Below, piece by piece: positions 7,515 through 16,422 of a stretch of DNA of 64,000 nucleotides. Position 1 is the stretch's first letter. Every line of letters starts with the position of its first letter. Source of the DNA: an uncultured Ruminococcus sp. (GTDB lineage Bacteria; Bacillota; Clostridia; Oscillospirales; Ruminococcaceae). Both the position numbers and the translations under genes were made by a program. The stretch lies in contig CALXIQ010000006.1 of assembly GCA_944388405.1 (NCBI GenBank), positions 124,001 to 188,000 on the forward strand. Reading direction: 5' to 3'. The notes beneath the pieces were generated by a model that worked only from the letters and a program-made list of their open reading frames with translations, did not search any database and was not told where the DNA came from.

Positions 7515-8795
7515 ATGCTGGATATGAAATTAATAAGGACAAATCCCGAGCTTGTCAAGGAAAATATCAGAAAGAAGTTTCAGGACGAAAAGCTTGTGCT
7601 GGTGGACGAAGTAGTTCAGATGGACATCGACTTCCGTGCGGCAAAGACAAAATGCGACGAGCTGAGAAACAAGCGAAACGTTATGAGCAAGCAGATAGGC
7701 GGGCTTATGGCTAAGGGTCAGAAGGAGGAAGCCGAAAAGGTAAAGACTGAGGTTAAGGCTATCGGCGAGGAGCTTGCGGCTCTGGAAGTTAAGGAAACTG
7801 AGCTTGAAGGCGAGATAAAGAAGCGAATGATGGTTATACCCAACATCATCGACCCTTCTGTTCCCATTGGAAAGGACGACAGCGAAAATGTTGAGATAGA
7901 AAAGTTCGGCGAGCCCTTTGTTCCCGAGTTTGAGATTCCTTATCATGTTGATATTATGGAAAGTCTCAACGGTATAGATCTTGATTCCGCCAGAAAGACC
8001 AGCGGAAACGGTTTTTATTATCTTTGCGGCGATATTGCAAGGCTTCACTCGGCAATTTTGTCCTATGCCAGGGATTTTATGATTGACAGGGGATTCACCT
8101 ATTACATTCCTCCGTTTATGATTCGCTCCAATGTTGTTACGGGGGTAATGAGCTTTGCGGAAATGGAGGATATGATGTATAAGATAGAGGGCGAGGACCT
8201 TTATCTTATCGGAACTTCCGAGCACTCCATGATAGGCAAGTTTATAGATACCATAATTCCTGAAAGCGAGCTGCCCAAGACCCTCACCAGCTACAGTCCC
8301 TGCTTCAGAAAAGAAGTAGGAGCTCACGGCATTGAGGAGAGGGGTGTATACAGAATACACCAGTTTGAAAAGCAGGAGATGATAGTAGTCTGCAAGCCGG
8401 AGGAAAGCATGGAATGGTACAACAAGCTGTGGAAAAACAGCGTTGATTTCTTCCGCACTCTGGATATACCTGTAAGAACGCTGGAATGCTGCTCGGGCGA
8501 CCTTGCGGACTTAAAGGTAAAAAGCTGCGATGTTGAGGCATGGAGCCCCAGACAGAAGAAATATTTTGAGGTTGGTTCCTGCTCAAATCTGGGCGACGCT
8601 CAGGCAAGGCGGCTTGGCATAAGAATCAAGGCGGAGGACGGTTCAAAGTATTTTGCTCACACTCTTAACAACACCGTTGTTGCGCCGCCGAGAATGCTTA
8701 TTGCCTTCCTTGAAAACAATCTTAACGAGGACGGCTCGGTAAGAATACCCGAGGCGCTGAGAATGTACATGGGCGGAAAGGACGTTATCCGTTAA
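7515..8795 (+). CDS. serS: Seryl-tRNA synthetase
   Basis: The protein has 426 residues. The start ATG 7515 lies ten bases after AGGAG; the in-frame start at 7449 would overlap the promoter. It has the N-terminal long helical hairpin that grips the tRNA (about residues 1-110, Lys/Glu-rich) and a class II catalytic core. The core shows motif 2 (CFRKEVGAHG, near 262) with the downstream RIHQFEKQE, and motif 3 near the end (NNTVVAPPRMLIAFLENN). It charges tRNA-Ser with serine. Its own promoter precedes it; a hairpin and mnmE follow. Confidence 0.97.
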   Translation: MLDMKLIRTNPELVKENIRKKFQDEKLVLVDEVVQMDIDFRAAKTKCDELRNKRNVMSKQIGGLMAKGQKEEAEKVKTEVKAIGEELAALEVKETELEGEIKKRMMVIPNIIDPSVPIGKDDSENVEIEKFGEPFVPEFEIPYHVDIMESLNGIDLDSARKTSGNGFYYLCGDIARLHSAILSYARDFMIDRGFTYYIPPFMIRSNVVTGVMSFAEMEDMMYKIEGEDLYLIGTSEHSMIGKFIDTIIPESELPKTLTSYSPCFRKEVGAHGIEERGVYRIHQFEKQEMIVVCKPEESMEWYNKLWKNSVDFFRTLDIPVRTLECCSGDLADLKVKSCDVEAWSPRQKKYFEVGSCSNLGDAQARRLGIRIKAEDGSKYFAHTLNNTVVAPPRMLIAFLENNLNEDGSVRIPEALRMYMGGKDVIR

Positions 8796-8830
8796 GGAGT
8801 TTGAGACCCAGCGGATATAATATAATGAGG

Positions 8831-8866
8831 TTTAAGGCAATACTGCGGCTGTGGTATTGCCTTAAA
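8831..8866 (+). other. 13-bp perfect hairpin between serS and mnmE
   Basis: TTTAAGGCAATAC (8831-8843) pairs exactly with GTATTGCCTTAAA (8854-8866) around a ten-base loop. No T-run follows, so it is not a classical terminator. Overlapping TATAAT boxes at 8816-8826 could make it the extreme 5' end of the mnmE transcript, or it could be the processed 3' end of serS. Function unknown. Confidence 0.6.
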
Positions 8867-8895
8867 GAATAATTTACAGCTATAAAGGTGATTTT

Positions 8896-10272
8896 ATGTC
8901 AACGGTTTGCGCAGTTTCCACTCCCCTGGCGGAGGGGGGAATTTCGGTTATAAGAATAAGCGGTGAAAAGGCTCTGGAGGTTGCCGCAAGGGTTTTTATT
9001 CCCTTTGCAAGCTTCGGCAGTGTTTTGAACATGAAGGGCTACACCTGCGCTCACGGCAGGGTAATTGACCCTGCTGACGGTAAAACTGTGGACGACGGGG
9101 TGCTGACTATTTTTCGTGCTCCCAGGTCTTATACGGGAGAGGACGTAGCGGAGATTTCCTGTCACGGGGGAGTATTCATAGCCAAAAAGGTGCTGAGGAT
9201 ATGTCTTGAAAACGGCTGCCAGCCTGCGGACAGGGGGGAATTTACAAAGCGAGCCTTTTTAAACGGTAAACTTTCCCTTACTCAGGCGGAGTCGGTTATG
9301 GACATGATTTCCGCTCAGGGAGAATACACGCTGCGTGCGGCTCGGCTTGCCGGCGAGGGCAAGCTTTTCAGGGACATTACATCGGTTAAGGACAGGCTTA
9401 TAAAAATACTGGGAGAGCTTGCGGCATGGGTTGATTATCCCGAGGAAGATTTACCCGAGGTGGAGGAAAACTCCCTTCGTCACAGTCTTGAATCCTCCGC
9501 ACAGGTTCTATCGGGGATACTTAAAGATTACGACTGCGGAATGCTTTTAAAAAGCGGCATAGACACAGTTATAGCAGGCAGGCCCAATGTAGGCAAGTCC
9601 ACGCTTATGAATATGCTTTTAGGCTACGACCGCTCAATAGTTACAGACATTGCCGGCACGACGAGAGATGTAATCGAGGAATCCGCACGTCTTGGAGAAT
9701 TTATACTCAAGCTGTCCGACACGGCGGGAATCCACGAAACCGACGATAAGGTTGAGAAGCTTGGTGTTGACCTTGCCCGAAAGAAGATAGAGGGCTGCGC
9801 TTTGGTTATAGCGGTATTTGACACCTCTGTTCCTCTTACGGATGAAGATTACGAGTTACTTGAATACGTCAAGAGTGTAGGAAAAAATCTTGTAATAGCA
9901 TTAAACAAAAGCGATCTTGGGACAGTGCTTGACAAAGAAAGCTTCAAAAAGTACACAGCTCACGTTATAGAGATTTCAGCCAAGCAGGGTGAAGGCACAG
10001 AAGAAATTAAGGCGGCGTGTGCAGAGATTTTCTCACTTGCCGGGTACGATGCAGACTCGACGGTATTTGTCAATGAGCGACAGAAAAACTGCGCTTCCCA
10101 GGCGTTAAACAAGCTCAACGCTGCGCTCTCTGCCTTAAACAGTGGCGAAACTCTTGATGCGGTCACTGTTATGATAGACTACGCCCTACAATCCCTCGCC
10201 GAACTCACCGGCGAATGCGCCTCCGAACAAGTAGTCGCCGAAGTTTTTTCTAAGTTTTGCGTAGGTAAATAA
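8896..10272 (+). CDS. mnmE: tRNA uridine-5-carboxymethylaminomethyl GTPase MnmE
   Basis: The protein has 458 residues, full length. The N-terminal folate-binding domain (TPLAEGGISVIRISG near the start) is followed by a helical domain with an embedded G domain. The G domain has G1 GRPNVGKS (near 220), G2/G3 TTRDV and DTAG, and G4 NKSD. The C-terminal FCVGK supplies the catalytic cysteine. With MnmG it installs the cmnm5 group at wobble U34 of several tRNAs. It usually sits beside mnmG and rsmG; here those genes lie about 3.5 kb away on the opposite strand, behind the zinc-ribbon island. Confidence 0.97.
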   Translation: MSTVCAVSTPLAEGGISVIRISGEKALEVAARVFIPFASFGSVLNMKGYTCAHGRVIDPADGKTVDDGVLTIFRAPRSYTGEDVAEISCHGGVFIAKKVLRICLENGCQPADRGEFTKRAFLNGKLSLTQAESVMDMISAQGEYTLRAARLAGEGKLFRDITSVKDRLIKILGELAAWVDYPEEDLPEVEENSLRHSLESSAQVLSGILKDYDCGMLLKSGIDTVIAGRPNVGKSTLMNMLLGYDRSIVTDIAGTTRDVIEESARLGEFILKLSDTAGIHETDDKVEKLGVDLARKKIEGCALVIAVFDTSVPLTDEDYELLEYVKSVGKNLVIALNKSDLGTVLDKESFKKYTAHVIEISAKQGEGTEEIKAACAEIFSLAGYDADSTVFVNERQKNCASQALNKLNAALSALNSGETLDAVTVMIDYALQSLAELTGECASEQVVAEVFSKFCVGK

Positions 10273-10276
10273 TCCC

Positions 10277-10352
10277 GGAGGGGGACAAACTCTGTTCTCC
10301 CCACAAAATCGAAGCGAACGTCAGTGAGCATAACGATGTTAAAAAGAAAGCC
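10277..10352 (+). repeat. Intergenic repeat unit, copy near mnmE
   Basis: After mnmE there is a GGGGGACAAACT stretch, then GCGAACG, then TAAAAAGAAAGCC leading into a hairpin. The same ordered blocks occur at 55440-55510 in another post-gene gap. The intervening bases differ between copies, so this is a diverged dispersed element or shared leader of unknown kind. Confidence 0.45.
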
Positions 10353-10380
10353 ACAGTAAGCATAATGCTATACTGTGGCT
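10342..10380 (-). terminator. Terminator for the zinc-ribbon operon (minus strand)
   Basis: AGCCACAGTA (10349-10358) pairs with TACTGTGGCT (10371-10380). Read on the minus strand the hairpin is followed by TTCTTTTT, so it can end transcripts from the zinc-ribbon genes. On the plus strand no T-run follows, though it may also stop mnmE readthrough weakly. Confidence 0.65.
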
Positions 10381-10429
10381 ATTATCATATCTTATATAAT
10401 TTAATCAGTTCCCAAACTATCCTTTGCAG

Positions 10430-11158
10430 TTATAAATTATCAGACTCGTTAATGAAGTATGTAACCTTCACCGATTCTTCAGCTGAGGATTCGTCGCTGT
10501 TTCCGAAAATTCTGTCGGGGAACAGTACAAAAACGTCAACGGCTATAACTGCAAGAATAAGAATAATAAGTATAATCGGAATAAGCACGCTGGGCTTTTT
10601 GCCGGGGGTGACAGTCTGTCCCGCAGGGTCGGGGTAGGGCTGGTGAATGGCAGCGTTGTCGTTGTTAAGCGGCTGGGTGTACTGATTCTGGTACGCCTGA
10701 TTCTGAGGTTGTTGGTATGCAGTCTGCTGATAAACGGGCTGCTGCTGATATACATTCTGCTGCGGGGCTTGCTGGTATGTGGTCTGTTGCTGTGTCTGCT
10801 GATAAGCAGGCTGACTGTAGGTCTGGGGCTGAGGAGTGGGAGTTTCATCGATTATGGGGGACTGCTCCTGAACGTGGGCTTCCTGAGTAAAAGCAGGAGA
10901 AACCGGCTGCTCTGGCACGAGCTGTTCCGGTACAGGCTGGGGAACAGGCTCGGGTACAGGGGTTTGCTCCGGGGCAGGCATTACCTTTGTTCCGCAGACG
11001 TTGCAGAATTTTGCGCCTTCCTTAAGAGGGCTTCCGCAGCTGGAGCAGACATTTGTTGTCGGGGGTTTTTCAAAAGCCGCCAGATTTGTTCCGCATGAGC
11101 CGCAGAACTTAGCGCCCTCGGGCAGCTGATTTCCGCATTTTGGACAGATTACTGACAT
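10430..11158 (-). CDS. Double zinc-ribbon membrane protein with Gln/Pro-rich linker
   Basis: The protein has 242 residues and no assigned function. Two cytoplasmic zinc ribbons (CxxC...CxxC at about 5-24 and 37-57) are followed by a Pro/Glu stretch and a long low-complexity Gln/Tyr/Pro region (about 85-180). One TM helix lies near 190-212, and a short extracytoplasmic tail of about 25 residues follows. The start is ATG at 11158, with AAAGGA nine bases upstream. It is the last gene of a minus-strand set with three other zinc-ribbon or lipoprotein genes. The architecture suggests a membrane-anchored adaptor or sensor; that is inference. Confidence 0.75.
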   Translation of the reverse strand: MSVICPKCGNQLPEGAKFCGSCGTNLAAFEKPPTTNVCSSCGSPLKEGAKFCNVCGTKVMPAPEQTPVPEPVPQPVPEQLVPEQPVSPAFTQEAHVQEQSPIIDETPTPQPQTYSQPAYQQTQQQTTYQQAPQQNVYQQQPVYQQTAYQQPQNQAYQNQYTQPLNNDNAAIHQPYPDPAGQTVTPGKKPSVLIPIILIILILAVIAVDVFVLFPDRIFGNSDESSAEESVKVTYFINESDNL

Positions 11159-11185
11159 AAAATCAAATCCTTTCGTTGATTATTT

Positions 11186-11719
11186 TTATTGCTCGGTAAA
11201 ATTAAATTCCTGGATTACATCGCCGTATATAAGCCACTGGTCGCCGGTGTTGACTACGGTAATATCTCTTATATCGGAGATGGTTTTCTGATTTAAAAGG
11301 GTGCTTATCTCCACCGAAAGGGTGTAAGCCTTGCTTATGCTCAGTCTTTTGCTGTAGCTTTCTCTGTAATCGGCTTCAAGCTGTGAAATTTCGTCCGATT
11401 CCAGCTCCCGTGCCGAAAGGGTGTCAATGCTTAACAGAGGGGTGTTTTCCCCCTGACTGGGAAGCAGCACCTGGGCAAGCATAGAATTGTAGTTTTCGCT
11501 TTCCTCATATTTTTCTCTTGCTCCCGGCGTAAAGCAGTTGAGATAGGACTGTGTGTCCAGCAGCCTTATGGCTCGTATCATTGTAACGGTAGGCTGCTCG
11601 TAATTAAGGGGGGAATCATTCTGATTGTCAGAATTACCGCAGCTTTGCATAGCAAGCATTATCGCCGCCAGCACTGTAGCAACTACAATCCGTAGCAGCT
11701 TTTCAAATAAGCCTGACAT
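11186..11719 (-). CDS. Predicted lipoprotein in the zinc-ribbon island
   Basis: The protein has 177 residues. I start it at the ATG 11719, nine bases after GGGAGG; a longer TTG start overlaps that site. A signal peptide (residues about 8-26) ends in a lipobox-like MQSC. The remainder is soluble with an alpha/beta look (residues 40-175) and ends in a short strand segment around GDQWLIYGD, which resembles the small extracytoplasmic DUF4878/NTF2-like domains in the paralogues upstream. No specific function is recognised. It lies 27 bases upstream of the double zinc-ribbon gene and is probably cotranscribed. Confidence 0.65.
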   Translation of the reverse strand: MSGLFEKLLRIVVATVLAAIMLAMQSCGNSDNQNDSPLNYEQPTVTMIRAIRLLDTQSYLNCFTPGAREKYEESENYNSMLAQVLLPSQGENTPLLSIDTLSARELESDEISQLEADYRESYSKRLSISKAYTLSVEISTLLNQKTISDIRDITVVNTGDQWLIYGDVIQEFNFTEQ

Positions 11720-11786
11720 AAGCCGCACCTCCCGCAATTTTTAAAATAAAAAGCCTGCCTTTTTATTCATTGAAGCCATGTGAAAA

Positions 11787-12560
11787 TCAGAATAAGCTTT
11801 CTCCGTCATTTTCAACGATATACCATTCGCCGTCAATTTTAGCAACAGTTAATGAGCCCGAATCGGTATCGTCATCGTCGTCCCCTTCGATAGTTACTTC
11901 AAGATCTAACTCATAGCCGCTTGTAACGTCAACGTTGGCGTCGATATTATCTTTAAACTCATCGCTTATATCTTCAAGTTCACTGTCTGAAAGTTTTTCT
12001 TTATCCTCAATCTTGTAAGAAATACTTATGTTTTCGCCGTAGTCCGATTCAAATGTTTCTAAAAGCCCGTCAACGGTTTCCTGGAAAAATTCCTCTACAT
12101 CCATATCCATGCCGCTGACACCCAGCATATCGTCGATATAGTCAATATAACATTCAGGGTATGCTTCCATAAAAGTTTTAGCATCGCCGTCTTCTATTGA
12201 CTTAAAATAATTATCAAGAGGCTTTTTGTAACCTCCGCCGAAAAGCATTACAAGAACAATAACCACTGCCGCAATAACCGCAACCGCAATAACTCCCAGC
12301 ACAATAAACTTAGCCTTGCCGGATTTTTTGGGTGCTGCCATTACATCGCCGTTGGAGTTGTAGGCTGTGTTGTTGTAATTATACGCGCCATAAGCATTTT
12401 CCGGTGTTTGCTGTGTCGTTTGCTGAGCTGGCTGCTGGGTTGTTTGCTGGAACGTCTGCTGAGTTGACTGCTGAGCTGTTTGCTGAGTCGCTCCGCAGTT
12501 TGTGCAGAAAGCAGCGTTGTCCTGAAGCTGAGCGCCGCAGTTAGTACAGAATTTTGACAT
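11787..12560 (-). CDS. Zinc-ribbon, single-TM protein with extracytoplasmic domain (paralogue A)
   Basis: The protein has 257 residues. The start is ATG 12560, directly after TATAGGAGGAATCATT. One zinc ribbon (CTNCG...CTNCG, residues 5-23) is followed by a Gln/Thr-rich linker and a TM helix at about 83-107. An acidic extracytoplasmic domain of about 145 residues begins with YKKPLDNYFKSIEDGDAKTF and contains a late GEWYIV strand. The same architecture is found in the next gene upstream. The domain plan (cytoplasmic metal ribbon, TM, outer NTF2-like domain) is widespread in Firmicutes but its role is not established. Confidence 0.75.
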   Translation of the reverse strand: MSKFCTNCGAQLQDNAAFCTNCGATQQTAQQSTQQTFQQTTQQPAQQTTQQTPENAYGAYNYNNTAYNSNGDVMAAPKKSGKAKFIVLGVIAVAVIAAVVIVLVMLFGGGYKKPLDNYFKSIEDGDAKTFMEAYPECYIDYIDDMLGVSGMDMDVEEFFQETVDGLLETFESDYGENISISYKIEDKEKLSDSELEDISDEFKDNIDANVDVTSGYELDLEVTIEGDDDDDTDSGSLTVAKIDGEWYIVENDGESLF

Positions 12561-12641
12561 AATGATTCCTCCTATAATTTTTACATAAATTTGCTGTCCG
12601 CAGGATTTCCCGGCAGGAAACAGCAAAACTCCCGCAATTTC

Positions 12642-12672
12642 TAAAAAAGGACGGACTTTTTACTGTCCGTCC
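12642..12672 (-). terminator. Terminator after zinc-ribbon paralogue B (minus strand)
   Basis: GGACGGAC (12649-12656) pairs with GTCCGTCC (12665-12672). On the minus strand it is followed by TTTTTT. It lies between paralogues B and A, so only part of the transcripts may reach the downstream genes. Confidence 0.8.
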
Positions 12673-12716
12673 CTATCAGTTAAACATATGCAAATCAAAT
12701 AAGTTTCAGTTAATTA

Positions 12717-13514
12717 TTAAAGCCAGTCATCGAGACTTGCGTCGGTGTCAGATTCAACAGGGTCAGAATCAAGGTCGGTAGCCATTACCCAGTCGCCGTC
12801 AACCTTTGCAACAATAAGATTTGCAAATTCCGTTTCTTCATCGTCGTCGCCCTTGATAGTTACTTCAACTCTTACATCAAAGCCCTTTGTAACCTCAACG
12901 TTAGCGTCATAATAGTTTTCAATATTATCTCTGATGTTTCTAAGCTGACGGTCTGAAAGCTCGGATTTTCTTTCAACGTCGTAAGAAAGCTTTATATCGC
13001 TACCGTATTCGTCCTCCATAGCCTCAAGTGTACTGTCAACTATTTCCTGATAGTACTCCTCAATGCTGTCGTAGCTTTCATACTCGTCAACAACGGTTTC
13101 TTCAAGATAATCCAGCTGCGCCTGAGGAACAGACTTCATATATGTAGCGGCGTCGGCTTTTTCCATTCCGTTGAACATGTTGGTGATAGGCTTCTTGTAT
13201 CTTCCACCTACAACCAGCGTAAGCACAATAATAACCACCAGAATAACTACAATTGCAATAACCGCCAGAGCTATAAGCGTAGTCTTGTTTGGATTTGTTT
13301 TCAGGTTCTTGATGTTTTCCATTGAAAGCGAATCCTTTACGGCGTTTACGTTTACCTTATCCTTGATGTCGTTAAAGGTGTTCTTAACAGCATCTCCGGC
13401 AGAAGGCGCAGTTTCTGGCTGTTTGGGTTGTTCCTGCTGAGGTGTTCCGCAGCTTGTGCAGAAGGTTGCGTTGTCGTCCAGCTGAGCTCCACAGGTAGTA
13501 CAGAATTTTGACAT
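12717..13514 (-). CDS. Zinc-ribbon, single-TM protein with extracytoplasmic domain (paralogue B)
   Basis: The protein has 265 residues. The start is ATG 13514 after GGGAGGAATTTATT. It shows the same plan as paralogue A: an N-terminal ribbon (CTTCG...CTSCG, residues 5-22), a linker, a TM helix at about 80-106, and an outer domain that opens with RYKKPITNMFNGMEKADAATY. The outer domain contains the KSELSDRQL and EVTIKGDDDEE blocks that match KEKLSDSEL and EVTIEGDDDDD in A. The linker differs: A is Gln/Thr-rich, B is short and charged. The pair is clearly a tandem duplication. It has its own strong promoter. Confidence 0.78.
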   Translation of the reverse strand: MSKFCTTCGAQLDDNATFCTSCGTPQQEQPKQPETAPSAGDAVKNTFNDIKDKVNVNAVKDSLSMENIKNLKTNPNKTTLIALAVIAIVVILVVIIVLTLVVGGRYKKPITNMFNGMEKADAATYMKSVPQAQLDYLEETVVDEYESYDSIEEYYQEIVDSTLEAMEDEYGSDIKLSYDVERKSELSDRQLRNIRDNIENYYDANVEVTKGFDVRVEVTIKGDDDEETEFANLIVAKVDGDWVMATDLDSDPVESDTDASLDDWL

Positions 13515-13570
13515 AATAAATTCCTCCCGGTTAATTTTTCATATTCGGAATATAATACTCCAATGTAATA

Positions 13571-13599
13571 ATTTTAACCTAAATATTCGGTTTTGTCAA
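13571..13599 (-). promoter_or_regulatory. Promoter of the zinc-ribbon island (minus strand)
   Basis: On the minus strand TTGACA (13599-13594), 17 bases, TAAAAT (13576-13571). It points toward the gene starting at 13514. The sequence around it is AT-rich and gene-free. Confidence 0.8.
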
Positions 13600-13744
13600 T
13601 AGTATTTTCGGTAAAAACGCAGATAAATCTTAACGAAATATTTCCTATCTATTTAGTTAAAACCCCCAAACAGACTGACTGTAAGCTTATCATATTAGCT
13701 TATATTGGATTTTAAGTTGATTTATGCCTTGCATGCGACGGCAG

Positions 13745-14458
13745 TCAAAAGGGCTTTTTATCCATCTGACCTTTTGTACGGGGAAATTTCGGTGGCGTCT
13801 CCTTTACTTTCCTTATAATAATAAGCGTTCTTGTGTCTTTGTTGGGCAAAGAATATTCAAGGCATTTTTCTGTCTTTCCCCCGAGAATCTCCACGGCGCT
13901 TTGAGCTTTTTCCAGCTCATTGTTTCCGTCGGGACCTTTAAGGGCGGCAAAAACGCCCCCTACTTTTACAAAAGGCAGGCAGTATTCGCACAAATAGGTG
14001 AGATTTGCCACTGCCCTTGCCGTGGCGACGTCAAACCTTTCACGGTAAGAAGCGTTTCTGCCCAGTTCCTCCGCCCTGCCGTGAACGCATTCCGCTTCAA
14101 GTCCCAGCCGGTCTGACAGCTCGGTCAGGAATTTTATTCTTTTGTTCAGGCTGTCAAGGAGGGTAAGACTTATATCCTCCCGGAAAATTTTCAGCGGACA
14201 TGATGGGAAGCCCGCTCCCGTGCCTACATCTATCAGCCTTGAGCCTTTCGGCATATCAAACAGGGTGAAGGGATAAACGCTGTCGAAAAAATGCTTGACC
14301 GCAATCCCCTCCGGGTCGGTTATCGCCGTAAGATTTATCTTTTCGTTCCATTCAACCAAAAGCTTTGCATAAAGGCTCAGCTTTTCATACTGCCGGGCTG
14401 TTAATTCAATTCCGTATTCGCCGAAAAGCTTCTCGGCATCGGTTTGGGGTATCATCAT
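13745..14458 (-). CDS. rsmG: 16S rRNA (guanine527-N7)-methyltransferase RsmG
   Basis: The protein has 237 residues. The start is the first of two adjacent ATG codons, eight bases after GGGAGG. RsmG (GidB) methylates G527 of 16S rRNA with SAM. Visible signatures are the N-terminal KINLTAI, the SAM motif DVGTGAGFPS (near residue 80), and the TARAVANL motif (near 145). It follows mnmG with a four-base gap, the conserved mnmG-rsmG order. Confidence 0.96.
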   Translation of the reverse strand: MMIPQTDAEKLFGEYGIELTARQYEKLSLYAKLLVEWNEKINLTAITDPEGIAVKHFFDSVYPFTLFDMPKGSRLIDVGTGAGFPSCPLKIFREDISLTLLDSLNKRIKFLTELSDRLGLEAECVHGRAEELGRNASYRERFDVATARAVANLTYLCEYCLPFVKVGGVFAALKGPDGNNELEKAQSAVEILGGKTEKCLEYSLPNKDTRTLIIIRKVKETPPKFPRTKGQMDKKPF

Positions 14459-14462
14459 TTTA

Positions 14463-16361
14463 TTATCCTCCCTTTGTAGGGGCTTGGTCTTCATGCTGTC
14501 GTGACTGCTGTGAAAGCCAGATAAGCAGCACGTTTACGTCCGCAGGATTAACGCCGCTTATGCGGCTTGCCTGACCGACGCTTAAAGGCTTTATGCGGTC
14601 AAGCTTTTCCGCCGCTTCAAGGCGAAGTCCCCGTATCTGCGAGTAGTCGGTATCCGCCGGGAGGGCTTTTGCTTCAAGCTTTCTCATAGCCTCCACCTGC
14701 TCAAGCTGGATTTTTATATACCCTTCGTACTTTACCTGCAATTCCACCTGTTCTCTTACCTGAGGGGGAAGGTTTGGTCTTTCCGGGTCGAATGGGGAAA
14801 GGGCTTCATATGAAACCTGTGGGCGGCGAAGCAGCTGGGCAAGCTTTATTCCTGTGGAGAGAGGTTCTGTTCCCACGCTTTCAAGAAAAGCGTTAAGCTC
14901 CGCCGATGGGGCAAGATTTGTTTTCCATATTCTTTTTATCTCTTCTTCAGTCAGCCGCTCCTTTTCAAGGAGGGCGTTGTATCTTTCGTCGGAGATAAGC
15001 CCGATTTGATGACCGATGGGGGTAAGCCTTATGTCGGCGTTGTCCTGTCTTAACAGCAGTCGGTATTCGCTTCTTGAGGTCATCATTCTGTAGGGGTCTG
15101 AGCAGCCCTTTGTTACAAGGTCGTCTATAAGAGTGCCGATGTATGAAGAAGCCCTGTCGAGAATAAGAGGGGGTTGACCTTTGATTTTCAAAGCGGCGTT
15201 TATTCCCGCAACAATTCCCTGAGCGGCAGCTTCCTCATAGCCGGAGGTGCCGTTAAACTGCCCTGCTCCGTACAGTCCTTTAACCGCCTTGAATTCCAGT
15301 GTGGGCAGCAGGTCGGTAGGGTCGCAGCAGTCGTACTCGATAGCATAGGCGTTTCGCATTATCTCCACATTTTCAAGACCTTTTATCGTCCTTAAAAATT
15401 TAAGCTGCACCCATTCGGGCAGGGAGGAGCTCATTCCCTGCAGATAGTATTCGTCGGTGTCAAGTCCCATAGGCTCAATAAAAAGCTGATGTCTGGGCTT
15501 GTCGGGAAATCTCATTATCTTGTCCTCAATGGAGGGGCAGTACCTTGGACCGATGGCGTGGATTCTGCCGGAATAGATAGGCGAAAGATGAATGTTTTCT
15601 CTTATAACTCGATGGGTCTCATCGTTGGTGTAGGCGACATAGCATGATACTTTGTTTTCAAGCTTATCATGATTGTCAAAAGCAAACGGGGTGATGTCCG
15701 TATCGCCGTCCTGCCTTTCAAGGACGTCAAAGTTTATAGACCTTTTGTGGACTCTGGCGGGAGTTCCCGTTTTGAACCTCCTGAGCTTTATGCCAAGCTG
15801 TTCAATAGAGGCGGACAAAAACCGGGCAGGCAGCACCGAATCGGGACCGCTGGGGTATGAAACTTCCCCCACATGAATCTCACCGTTAAGATATGTGCCG
15901 CTTGCTATTATAACAGCCTTTGAGCCGTATTCTGTGCCAAGCCTTGTGACAACTCCCGTAACAATTCCATTTTCTGCGGTGATGGCGCAGATTTCGTCCT
16001 GCTTGATGCGGAGATTTTCGCACCGCTCAAGCGCCTGTTTCATGTATGTATGATATTTAACCCTGTCCGACTGCACTCTAAGGCTGTGAACGGCAGGACC
16101 TTTTCCCCGATTGAGCATACGGCTTTGCAAAAACGTAGCGTCCGCCGCCCTGCCCATTTCACCTCCCAGAGCGTCAATCTCACGGACAAGATGACCCTTT
16201 GCAGTTCCCCCTATGGAGGGGTTGCAGGGCATATTTGCTATTCCGTCCAGCGTTATGGTGAAAATCGCCGTTTTAAGTCCCAGCCTTGCCGCCGCCAGCG
16301 CCGCTTCGCAGCCAGCATGACCTGCGCCGATTACTATAACGTCGAAGTTTTCGGTTATCAT
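14463..16361 (-). CDS. mnmG: tRNA uridine-5-carboxymethylaminomethyl synthase MnmG (GidA)
   Basis: The protein has 632 residues, full length. It has the N-terminal FAD-binding motif [12 protein letters not shown] (residues 11-22), the hallmark [24 protein letters not shown], the second motif [21 protein letters not shown] (near 370), and the conserved C-terminal domain that binds MnmE and tRNA. It works with MnmE on wobble uridine 34. It is cotranscribed with rsmG; alr lies 61 bases upstream on the same strand. Confidence 0.97.
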   Translation of the reverse strand: MITENFDVIVIGAGHAGCEAALAAARLGLKTAIFTITLDGIANMPCNPSIGGTAKGHLVREIDALGGEMGRAADATFLQSRMLNRGKGPAVHSLRVQSDRVKYHTYMKQALERCENLRIKQDEICAITAENGIVTGVVTRLGTEYGSKAVIIASGTYLNGEIHVGEVSYPSGPDSVLPARFLSASIEQLGIKLRRFKTGTPARVHKRSINFDVLERQDGDTDITPFAFDNHDKLENKVSCYVAYTNDETHRVIRENIHLSPIYSGRIHAIGPRYCPSIEDKIMRFPDKPRHQLFIEPMGLDTDEYYLQGMSSSLPEWVQLKFLRTIKGLENVEIMRNAYAIEYDCCDPTDLLPTLEFKAVKGLYGAGQFNGTSGYEEAAAQGIVAGINAALKIKGQPPLILDRASSYIGTLIDDLVTKGCSDPYRMMTSRSEYRLLLRQDNADIRLTPIGHQIGLISDERYNALLEKERLTEEEIKRIWKTNLAPSAELNAFLESVGTEPLSTGIKLAQLLRRPQVSYEALSPFDPERPNLPPQVREQVELQVKYEGYIKIQLEQVEAMRKLEAKALPADTDYSQIRGLRLEAAEKLDRIKPLSVGQASRISGVNPADVNVLLIWLSQQSRQHEDQAPTKGG

Positions 16362-16422
16362 TGTTACAAGCCTCTTTCTTTTAAAATGTAAATCGGGAAT
16401 ACGGTGTGATGCCGCATTATGC

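Noticed and set aside
8796..8830. Promoter for mnmE at the TATAATATAAT string
   Set aside because: No -35 box at acceptable spacing was found, so it is mentioned only as a possibility with the hairpin.
12600..12620. Noc-binding-like palindrome ATTTCCCGG...GGAAAC
   Set aside because: It has a two-base insertion in the middle and a mismatch at the end compared with the known ATTTCCCGGGAAAT, so it is not a credible site.
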